Shown: positions 10,201 through 22,200 of the stretch, piece after piece
Position numbering within the stretch: the first letter of the stretch is position 1
How the letters are laid out: each line of letters starts with the position of its first letter
Assembly (NCBI GenBank): GCA_934045905.1
Contig: OW203762.1
Coordinates: forward strand, 47,331,411 to 47,395,410
Origin: Leuctra nigra
Taxonomy: Eukaryota; Arthropoda; Insecta; Plecoptera; Leuctridae
Direction: 5' to 3'
DNA length: 64,000 bases
The notes under the pieces: model-generated
The model's input: the letters and a program-made list of their open reading frames with translations, nothing else
Databases searched by the model: none
Told to the model about the DNA's origin: nothing
Program-made: the position numbers and the translations under genes

Positions 10201-13200
10201 GTTTAAAATAAAGGTAAAATTGATCTTAAATAATACCGAAATTGTAGGTTAAAATTAATCCACATGTAGGATTTAATGTAGTTGAGTAATTTTATTTAAG
10301 AGTGACAAAGCGAGATTCATTTTATAACCCAAGCTTAAAATTAAAGTTAAAAATTGATCTAAAATAATACCGAAATTGTAGGTTAAAATAAATCCACATG
10401 TAGGATTGAATTTGGTGGAGTTATTTCATTTAAGAGTGATAAAGGTAGGTTAATTTTATAACCCAGTCTTAAAATTAAAGGTAAATTGATCTAAAATCAG
10501 CAACATCAGATTATGTACCTGCAAATAGCAGGAAAATGTGTCAAAACCAGGATGTCTAACACGAGACTTCCTGCATGGCGCTCGACTCACTCTCATAACA
10601 CAATGAAGAAGAGACTCTCTTGTTAATAACTTCAGTTTGTTGCTCTTACTCACATCGTTTTAGAATGATATTGGATACTTTTTTGGCTTCACAATTTAGG
10701 AAATCATCGTATATTTTCAATTTTTATTTCAAAATTTTTACAAGTTAAAATTATAAAATGGTGAAATACTGTCCAATTTTTGAAAATCAAAAACATTTTG
10801 ATTCATTTTTCATTGTCTATAATTCTGGCTCATCAACAAATTTATTAGTAATAGGGATATCACATTTTGCTTTTTTCAGGTAAATAACTTCATTATTACC
10901 TAGTCTTCTATTTATTGACACTGCATTACAATAATGGACAGGTTTGTATGCAGGAAATGAGACTACCCCCCCCCCCCCCCCCCCATGATAGTCGGATGTC
11001 TCACAGGCTATGGGAAAAAAAAAAGTTATTTGCTAAATATTATTTTCTATTCATCAAACGGATATAATAAAAACAAGTAAGTATTGCCTTTTAATTTTAA
11101 GAAATCGGAAGAAAATAAGATGAATTAAATTTATATTTTATCGAATGGTACATTTCTTCAAAATTACAGATTAGAGACAAAGCATGAACTTGGAGCTGGT
11201 CAGGAATTTGAGACAGGATGAGTTTGAAATTTAAATCCGCCTGACAAGAATATTATTATTCTTGCTAAGCAGTAAGTGCTAAGCATCAAAAAGAGTTATC
11301 AAGAATACTGAATACTGATACTTGAACTCTGAAGTCAACTATAGAACTGAATTTCAACAGTTTTCTATTGAAATTGTTGGTACAGATTAAAAATAAATAA
11401 CAATAGCAAAATAGGTCGGTATCTATGTACGATTTTTGCTAGATAATACTATAAGGTATACACAATTAAATTGTTTGAAAACATTTTGTTAGTATAGATG
11501 AGATAGCGTTGGTTTATCCTACTTTACCCTACTTATATAAATTGCCTATGCCGTAAAAATCTTTAAAAATATATGCATCATATTTCAGATTCTGACAAAT
11601 TTCAGATTCCTATCTTTAATAGTTTAGATATTATGTGACCTCTCAAACGGGAGATTCTTTTGCGCCACCTGGTTTTTCACAAAATTTAGTCTGCCCACCC
11701 ACACTTTTGGTCCTAGAACCGCGCCACCCGGTATATAATTTGATATTAGAAAAAGGTTTCTAGTAATATTATCGTTTACAATACGTATTCCATCAAATTT
11801 TATGCCAGAGAAACAAAAGCGTCATCGTCTTTCATTTATAAGTAGTTTTTATTGCGATCGTATTATCGCACTATTTTGTATTTCCCGCAGAAAGGTGGAG
11901 TGGGGAAGGTCGGTCACAGGAAGTGCAGGTTGTTCTCAGCCGGATACAATGGAAGGGGTTGGGGGGTTTTGACGGATTTCGCCAAACTTGGCCTAATACG
12001 CTCGCAGTGAAAATAGAACTTTGACGCGCTAAACCACAGTCGGCAGCATAGCCGAGCTGTTAGCGCGTCTGCCTGCTGAATGTCGTCCCATCGGTGCTCT
12101 GTGTTCGATTCCCGCTGCAGTCATAACTAATCGAGTTGCGTTTAATTTCAGATTCTAATCACACATGTTATAATCTCTGTAAATATGTCGTCAAAATGTA
12201 ATTACCATGAAAACCTATGTAGTTATCGTCAATTAAAGATTCCCTTTTTAGTAATTGAATTAAAAGTAAATTTATGTAAATACCTACTAATTAAAATCAA
12301 ACCTGTAGTTGACCTAGAATTAAACCTACATCGAAGATTTATTTTAGTTCGGAGGGTCGGTTGTGAATGAAATGCACAAGTGCTTTCAAATTAACTCTGT
12401 AGTTGGCATAAAATTAAACCTACATCGAAGATTTATTTTAGTTCGGGGTTCTTAATTATAGTATGAATGTTATTTGAAATCAATGCATTAAAGGTGGTAT
12501 AATTATAAAAAATCGAATATTAATTTAATGATTCAAGTACAATTAACTTATGCGTGTAATGTAACTTTTTTTTTAAATATACTGTAAGCGAAAGTGTGGC
12601 GGCTACCTACAGTAGTATTAAAATGAATACAGAATTTGTTACAGTGTAGGTACTAAATATGCTAATAAAGCCTATTGTACCGCATTCGTGAATGCTGTGG
12701 TTATTACAGTTTTGAGAATTCTTCCTTCGTTTCATCTCCTTTTTCCGTGTGACACAAAACATCTGTCATTTCAATAATGGCGTCTGTTTTCCTGTTTCAG
12801 GCTAAGTAGCGATTAGTGCTCGTGCTTAAATAACAGGACGTGATATTTTCAAAATGTGTTTGTCTCGCTGTTGATGGCATGGACTAAGCCTCGAGCCTCG
12901 TGGAAGAGAATTCTATTTTATTTTTAAACGCTAGCGATAATTTCATTACGGAAATAAATTAAAATTCCCATCATGGCCGCCGCGCACGCAAACATCGTCG
13001 TTTATTAATTAGCTAAATGCTTTCTAAGCGCGCATGCGCGAGAGGAGATGAGGCATTTAGACGTGAATCCTCACAATAATTGAAACCATCGATTGACGAA
13101 TGTATAATATATCTGTTGGAGACGTGGCTAGAGCGGCTCATATTGATTCCTACGTCTGTCACGTGAAACCACGTGGTCTGAGAAGAGGCGATCAGATTTG

Positions 13201-16200
13201 GGTCACGTCCTGATCTCTCCATGAAGCGTAGCACGCGTTTCTCGCTGAATTTATCAATCAAGTGAATAATGCAACGGCGGAGATTCGATTTCATACTTCA
13301 TGTGCCACGCGCCATACCTCAATTCCAACTTGTAAATAATAAATGCTTTTTCACATCGGAAAACGAAACTTTAATACTTCTTTCTATTGGTGCGATTTTG
13401 TTGGCCCATGACATAACGACCCACTTACTTTTACCAAATTCATCGGAAATCCGGAACTAGAACCGATCTGCCGACTTCAACTAAGTCTGTTGATACTTGA
13501 TTTATAAAGCGGATAGTAATTACAACGTACACCCAACACATCATGAAGCTTTTGAACGAAACGGATTGGCTGCTTGTCAGATTCCGTGACAATCAATTTT
13601 TGTCGTTATCAATGAAATGAGAGCTTATCTACAAGAGTTAGATGACAAGTTGGCAATGACTTCATAGAAGGATGCCATCAATTTTTTTAAGACAATCCAT
13701 TTCTTTCTGAAGTGTATAGGTACTACCTACATATGAATTTTAAAAATTAAAAAAATTAAAATAAAAAACCATGCACCCTCAAGCATCTAATCTGCCACCA
13801 CGCGGAATCAAACCCGAGGCCTCTAAAATCCCATAGTTTTTATCATCGCTTGAACTCCTTGACTTCGGCCACGCTGAAAGCGTATTTCCGAAAGTCATCC
13901 GATTTCAGCACCATGCAACTTAGCCACACCCCCCATACTCTCTGACCGATAAACATTCGCTTTCTTTTGTAGTATCTTACAAGAAATATTCTCCTCAATA
14001 AGATTTTTGCTGAATGTCAAAATTGAAGTATAAAAAATGGTTATCATTGTTAAATTAGTTCACAAGAAGTAATTAGAATTAGATTAATTAAAATGAATTA
14101 GTTAAAAACAGATGTTTGTGATTCATTCATCAAAATACTAATAGATTAGATTGTAGATTTTTATGGTTAAACGACGAGTCAACGACGAGGTTATATTGCG
14201 CAAATTAATTTTTACTTTTAACTTTGTTGAATATAATAAGGTGGAGGACATGGGGAGGGGTCGACCTAACGGGCCGATCCGGGGGAGTCCAGCAATGGTG
14301 GGAAGGCCAGGCCGGAATTGTGACGGAGCGGGGGGCGGGAGGGTTCGGGCCGGCGGGACCCGATTTCAGGGGGATCACAATCTCGCTGGGAAAGGCCGGC
14401 CCGAGGGGACCGCAAATTCAAGGGAGGGCATGGGTAGTTCGAACCTGGCTGCTCTTTGTCTGGACCTCACCACTGACCTGTCCGGCATAGGTAGCCCTGA
14501 CACATGAGCATGCTCGCAGGCGTAGCTGCAGTGGATCATTGGTCAACACAAACCCCACCACCGCGCTAAGGTGGCAGCCGTCGAGGGGAAAATACTTATA
14601 GAAAATGTATGATTCAATAAACTATTGAAAGCAATGTAGATAGTTTCATCTACTATGACTTGTTATTTTGTAATAAACATAAAGATGAGGAATTTGAGTA
14701 CTGCATAACAACAGTTATTTATAAAAGCGAGTTAAGCGACCACACATGCTACAACAAAACGTAAACAAAAATACACAGAAAAAAACACAAAACAAAAATA
14801 ACATATTGTTGGTTTTTATTATTCGATCACATTATGCATTTGTATCATTGCGTCTAGTGCTAGAATCAAGCCAGTGTTCGAATTGGGGGGGGGGGGGGGG
14901 GGGGATGCGGGGAGATGGCATCCCCCCATAACGAATTTATGGGCATGACCATCCCCCCATAATGAATTTAGGGACACACCATCCCCCCATTAAACATAAT
15001 AAATAACTTGCACTGCTAAAGGCGTCAAGGATCATAATATAGCAGCTTACAATTAACAAATATGACAATTTATAATTCATTGTTAAAACTACAATACAAT
15101 AAATAATTATTAACTATATTGAACTTTGAACTTGTAACAAATTGACATGGTACAATTGGTAATTATTTACTTTTACCATTTCCGCCTTGCAATTACATTA
15201 TCTTGCAGCCTCCAAAATCCAAAAATCCAAAAGACGCCCAGCGGTGAAAACTTGGGGTCCAGCCCCCCCCCCCCCCCCCCCCCCCCCACCCCTTAACTGA
15301 CTGTATCGTTTTACCCACGATACACCATCCCCCCATAACACATTTCCCAATTCGAACACTGAATCAAGCTATATGTGAAAAGATAAATATACATTTGTAT
15401 CATTTGCGTCTAGTGTTAGAATCAAACCATATGTGAACATTTAGAGTGAATAGTAGCGTTTTCCACTGGCCGCACTGGGGTTGCACTGAAATGACGTCAC
15501 CATACAAAACTCAATGTAAATTTAAAACAGAGTGCAATAGTGCGGCCCAGTCCGGCAAGTGAAAAACGCCATAAGATTTCAATTCATGCGACCGATGCGA
15601 CCTTGATATTATTTTGTTCTTCATTCAGCACAAGGACATAGTTTACACGCTTCTTTACTTTTTCATAAAAATGTAAAAAAGTATTTTTCGGCCGTTTTCG
15701 TGTACAGTGGTTAAGTCGATTTAAACTAATTATTATCGGTTAGTCGAAGATAGTTTGTAAATGAGTGGTTTTATATTACGATAAGAACTTCTTCTGCAGC
15801 CTACAATTGCACAGGTTACAAATAATATTATCAAAAAAATACTGAAAAACAGATTGACAGCCGTTCGTTCTGACATGTAACACCAAAATGGCCTCACGAC
15901 AATGAGATAATGTCACGTGCAAACAACAATGTAAACAATATGTGGAAAGCTTTGTTGTTGGGATTCATTGTTGCAATCCAACAATGCTCGCTTAATAATT
16001 ATTGTACCTACACTTTTAAATATTGAACATACTATTGTTAGCCATTGTTAATGCGCAGACGGGGTATCTGATCTAATAATGAGAACAATGTTTTATACGA
16101 AATTTTTGTTGATGAACACCGACCATCGTGGTGAATCAAACCGCGTTTGTAACCCTGATATTGTGCTCCTCAATCATATTTAACACTTGTCCCACACTCG

Positions 16201-19200
16201 CCAGTATACTGGCGAGTGTGAATTGTTTTGAGAAACACGATGACTGTTACACGCCAATTTTGGTTCCTAATTAAGAAAACAGACCATTAACTATTTGTCG
16301 GACATTGCTAGAACCTGTATTATGTTAAATTCAGGTTGCAATTGCTAATCTTTCTTGATGGTGTCTTCACTTTAATGCGAATAGAAGCCAAACATGTATT
16401 TCGTTATCGAGAAAGAGTGTGAAGCAATTTTAAGAACTACGTTGACACAACGTTTTTGTAATCATAATGTATACGATTTGGCCATAGAGATGATTAGGTC
16501 AAGTTTTCTGCACATCAGTTGGCTTTCGTGACTCTTATAAACGCCTACACTTACTAATTTCACTCTTGGATATTTGAAGCGAGTAGCGACAGAGATCTTG
16601 AGATCTTAGAGCTACAATTTATTTGACATTTTCTTTGAATACAAAGGACAAATATTTCAAAACGAACAACCAGTAAAATCCTCAGTCATGAGGCTTCGTC
16701 GAATTTGCTGATTTTGCCTGGGTGTCAAAAACACCATAATCTGTCAAATTGTTCCAGTCTCACAGTATATTATTCAAAAACTATACATAAGACCGCTCTT
16801 ATGACATTATAGCGTGTGCGTACAATTTCAAAGCGATTGGTTGAACAGTGTGACCAGGTAAGAAGGGTGTAACCTGGGCATTTCTTACACACAAAAACGC
16901 AAATACTGAGCAAGTGGTATAATGAGTCCCGTTGTAACGCTCGCAACGCTCGCTTAATTATGCAAATGTGATGTACTCATAACTAACTCTAATTGGTTGA
17001 GAAGCAGATGCAGCGTGTCACAATCCAAGACGTCGGTATAGAAACTAATTACTTGTATTATTGTCTGTAGGACTTGATGATTGTTCTAGCAGAGTGATTG
17101 CATAACATTATTGTGTTTTCTCGGTGCGATCGAGATGAAGGTAGATAATAACACAGTCCTTGTTGTCACGGTGATATGAGTGAGACCATGCGGTTTCAGC
17201 GCTCGATTCCTAGAACTTGTTACCCATCAGTTACTTCACAACATGTTTGCAGGATTTTGTGAACAGCCAAACGTGTGACGATTCTTGATAATATTGTCAT
17301 ATCTGTTTTAATGTCTAGGTGAATTGTGCTGTGATTCTGATTATCGTTTATCTTATCTTATTATCTTAATGTGAGTGTGTTAATGAATTTCCTAAAACAT
17401 AATTTTATGATTATCTAGAATATTACCCAATTGCAACTTGTTGGTAGGTTACATTTCATAAAGATTGTAACCAAGTATTACGCAAAATTTTAAACAAATG
17501 ATATATTAGGAAAAAAATTATTATAGAACAAGTGAAAATTTTACTTCTAAATACATTATTAAAAATTGCTTTTAATTAGTAAATTTCCCAATTATGTGAT
17601 TTTTAAAAAAATATTTTACTTACGTTTTCGTTAAAAATTAATAATCTGCCACCGCTGTATAACTCAGTCAGGGAGAGTGTCGCTGTATCATGGTATTGCT
17701 TTTGTAAGTGTTCCACCGTTTAAATCACGCGAAACTATAATCAGTGTAGCCGTGCTTGGACTCGAACACGATCTTGGCAATGTGACATGACATAACACAC
17801 CTCCCAGTCTCGACACATCTCTCCCTTTTATGAATTATTCCAAAATAAGATAATTATTATCTACGTATATGATATGTTCTGAAACTTTAAGAAGCTATAA
17901 GATAATTATTATTAATTTTAATTTCTAATGAAAGTTTCAAAATTAAAATAAAATAAAAACAATACAGAATAATGTAGAGAATAGTGTGAACAGGAAAATC
18001 AATAGCATAATGTCGTCTGTTAAAATTTTCGTATGATATCCCTGAAATTTGTATGAAGAAAATATTATCAAATATTATTGATCGAAATCAATTTTCTCAC
18101 CCCTTTTCTCCAAACCACTTCTCATAAGGAATCGATGTTACGACGTAATAACCGAATTGAGCTGTCTTACCTGTGTCCACATTGCGTGCTTGCAGTGCGT
18201 GAGGTCAGTCGTGAGGTGCTGCGTGCTGGATGACAACTGACACCCGCCGAATCATACAGAAAACATCACTCTTGTCAGCTCGGACCGCTTCCGGGAAGTG
18301 ACAGATAGCACAGCAGTCGACGTTATTGCAACCGACAGCAGTCTATTGTTGCACTTTTAATGCCACCTCTTCCCCCCGCCCGGTGATGGTGATGACACTA
18401 CGCCTTACATTCAGTTGTTTGTTCAACTGCGGGGCCGTTTGAGTAAATGTTCGATAAAACAAACACAGTTTCACTTTTTATCGATTCTAATTAAAAATTT
18501 ACTTAACTATGTAATTCCATACAATTGAAATAGCGGAATGCGGGCCAGTAGATAATTAATGGTTAGAAAGCTTCAATTGGACATATACTGGCTATCCTGC
18601 ATAATTAAAGTGTAGTTTTAAATTAGTGTGTTTCGCTTTTTCTCTCAAATCTAATTGAGAACTAGCGATGCGAGACTCTCTATATTCGGCACTTTTGGAA
18701 AATGTATTTACTATTTTTATATTTGTTCATATCAGCTACAGGTACCACCGTTTCTCTGAGCAAGATAAAATGTTGTATATATTGTATCACTTGACCGGAG
18801 AGTGATGAGCGGAATTGCTTTTTTATTGCACGCTATCTGATTGGTTGAAAATTAAAAGTAAAAATTAAGGTGCTGCAAGCGCGAGCGATTTTGCTGCCCT
18901 TTGTAGACACTTTTTGCGATACGATTGGAGACGAAATGGGTAGACCAAATTATTTGAAATTTTAATCGTGATTAGATAAAAGACAAACTTAGGGTTATCC
19001 CTTGGTACATTTTTAATTTTTTGTTTTGTTATTTAGTAATAATTAGTGGATTTTTGGTGAAAAATTAGCTATTTTCTTGTCTCCATGGGTGCCGCATAAA
19101 ATTAAATTTAAAAAATGTGCCAAGTGATAACCCTAAGTGTGTCTTTCATCTAATCATGATTAAAATTTGAGATCAATTGGTTACGTCTCCAATCGTATCG

Positions 19201-22200
19201 CAAATTTCAGAGTTTTGCGCGGTTTTGTTGAATAACCGGCGCCTAATTAACGATGCAATGAGCAAAAATTAAAAAGTGCTACTAATATACAATCAGTCTG
19301 ATCATATGAACATCCTATCAAAGTTACACCCACTTATGAAACAATTTTTCTCTCTCAATTTTCTAAAACGGCCGAGCGCTATAGTATCACCTTAACACTG
19401 AATTTGGCAAGGTCACGAAAACCAACATGTAAAAATACACCTGTTAATCGCGATCGGTCAAGAACGTCATGAGTTATGAACATTTTGTGCTAATTTTGAT
19501 GTAAAAATAAATGCTCCATACCTAGACCACGCAAATATCTGGGGTTTGTAGTGCCTGTAGTTTCCTGCTAGTGCTACGAAGCAACGTATTTTTTTTTAAG
19601 ATATAGATAAAAATGGTTTAGTTAGGTTTTAGTTTGGCTATAATTATATTTTCTATGTGTTAGGTAATTTCTGTTCAAGGTCGGCACATATCGATGATCG
19701 CTCATCATCGTGTTGCAGATCAGAACAAAATCCTCTGATAGGTTGAAAAATTAATATTGTAGGTCACATCGTATCCGCGAGAAAATTGAATTTCAACACA
19801 GATATCAAGGCCGGACCAACAAATAGAGTTTCTTTTAAAATTGTAAGTAAAATTGGTCAGAGAGTCGTTATATTTCGTGTCCACTTCTCGGTCAACAAAT
19901 TGTCAACACATGTAAAACCGCATGTTGCTCGCAACAGAAGCCAGCCAATCAGAGCCCAAGGTTGCTGCTGCGTCGCACGACCCCGAGCTCTGATTGGCTG
20001 GTTGTCGTTGCGAACGGAGGAATGTGCGTTCTGGATCAAGTCCCTGATAAACATCTCACACATGCGTGCGCATTCTGTTCGGTTCCTTGTCTTGCCGCTA
20101 GAGTAATGCCAGGAATAAATCTTCGCTGCTTGTCGCTGAAATATGCCGATAGGTGCGTTTATTGGACGGCGTTTTACATCACAAAGAGCCAAACGGCGCG
20201 GACAAGCGAGAAATTGCCTGCGTGTTCTGTTGTGTATGGGCAACAAATCTTTTGCTCTTGCCATTATTTACACGACATATTGCCATTTACATCATATGTG
20301 CTCAAGTTAGGGCGGTGAATATAAATCCGTCTTCACGTCCTTCTTCTTCACTCTTGATTATCTCATTTCAGTTGGGGGTGGCCGTTCTGACGACTGAGTT
20401 CATTTGAGAACCAGGGATGTAGAGTTATTTACAATAATTCATCTTGCCCTCAATACTACATCTCTATGCCTGTTTTCCACTCCTTTCATCCACACAGTCC
20501 ATAATATATTCCTACCATCTTGCCTGGTTTCCGCTTACACACCTCCTAGGCGATCTCTCCTTATTCTACCTGGAGGCTTCTACTTATCCTCTTGTGTATT
20601 AATTTACATGATGAAATGATGAATATAACATTAAGAATGATTTTCTTTAATTGAAAGTACAACATCTGCCACCATTTGTAATATAGCCCGAAAATGTGTT
20701 AACGAGTTCTAAACGCATGTCAGAAACCAGAAAGTCGCTTTGCGAAGAAGTCTCGGTGTTTGGTTTCTTCTGTCCTGACTGGAGTGTTGAGGTTGACGTT
20801 GCTGTTGCAGAGCCATGTTGACGGGCGTGATTCTGGTGGTCTTTCTCATCTGCTACTGCTGCCATCGCAACATGCGCAAGAACGCTTCCAGACATGCGCA
20901 GTACTGGCACGAAGAACCGGAACTTCCGCTAGAAGTCTTCACCGTGGATGGACAAGTAAGCCCCATTGCATTGAACTTAGAAAAGCTGAAAAGGCTTCCT
21001 GAACACCTCTTGCTCAGTTCTTGTTAATAGATCAACCAATTTTCTTACAAAAATAATATTTCATTTTAATCACTTGGTACTGGTTTTTCAATGCTCTGCT
21101 AAATAAGTAGTTAACTTTTAACAGTTACATACTTTTTAATATTTTAGGAATATAATTGGTTGTTGGCATGACAGTTGAGTTCTATCTAATCAACTGTTTA
21201 AATTTAGCATAGCATTGAAAAAGAAAATATTTGGCACATAGCTCGATTTATGACGCCGTCTTCAGATGAAATGTCCTGTTTCAATAGATATAAAATACAT
21301 ATTTTTTGCTTAAAATTCAAAATGTAAGTATTACTAAATAAATCGAAACACACAATTATTTTTCTTTGAACTTTCATGGACTTTTCCATAAGCAATCCAC
21401 TTCAACGTCGAAGCATTACAAAGCTCTTGCTGTAGAAACGTTCGTCATGCTTGTAGATATTTCAATAAAATGGAGAATTGGAGGTGGTGTGCATCAAAAT
21501 GGATGTCGTATTGATTGTCGCTCGTCTTTTGTCTCTTCCGATGATGACGTGAGCAACCACGTGACCGCTTTGAGTCTCCGAGGGCGATTAACTTCCACTC
21601 AAACTCAAATAGAATCACTGATTGGAAGGAAGAGGAGCTCATCAAGAGATCTCAGACTCGAACCAAATACTTTACGAATGTAGTGTTTCACCTTTATTTC
21701 GTCATTTCGCTTATTACGACATGTGTGATTTATGCCGGAGGAAAGATTTTGGGGTAAATAATAGGTTATTTTCTTCCTGACATCACCTATGTTTTCTTTG
21801 TAAGAGTTGAGATATAAATATATTTCAAGATATCTTACTCGGAGTGTTCTTCTTTCTTATTGATGTCCGGAGCTGACCGAATAATGGCTCGAACAATTTA
21901 CCTCGTTTGTTCATTTTAGTGCCGGTCTCGTCCTTTTGAACTCCCAGACAAGTTTAGGGGGCGATAACTTTTAAGTGTGAGCAGACCCATTGACAGAGCC
22001 AAAGTGATGACTCTGACTGCAAACTTTATCCTACTCGTAAATCGTATCGGAGAAAGAAAGATATTCGGCCCTTTTAAGTACATTTTCTGGACTATATCTT
22101 TCCGACGCGTAATATTTCTGTTATATTCTAAAAACCAAATATAGATAACAAAGTTTCGTATTAGGAAGGCATAGGGCGGGTAACCCGAAGGATCTGGGCT

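Larger units (their letters stand above)
7367..20810. other. First intron of the commissureless-like gene, 13.4 kb
   Basis: The intron begins GTAAGA and ends GTTGCAG. It holds SINE pieces, a 540-bp foldback, three copies of a 132-bp tandem repeat, a GC-rich island, one hAT element with exact target duplications, a short TA-flanked MITE, a perfect palindrome and a second foldback, each listed separately. I see no further exon with good splice sites, though a small one could be missed. Confidence 0.6.

Noticed and set aside
10118..10500. CRISPR-like array
   Set aside because: Repeats are long, imperfect and directly adjacent without unique spacers, and the genome is animal.
12042..12120. Functional tRNA gene
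   Set aside because: A and B boxes are present, but the acceptor and anticodon stems do not pair; SINE head preferred.
14163..14507. Gly/Pro/Arg-rich frame that looks slightly collagen-like
   Set aside because: There is no regular Gly-X-Y pattern and no splice sites, and two frames are open at once. It is explained by base composition.
19786..20407. Several overlapping frames of more than 100 codons on both strands
   Set aside because: No recognisable motifs, and the frames run across an inverted repeat. They are chance frames in a less AT-rich stretch.
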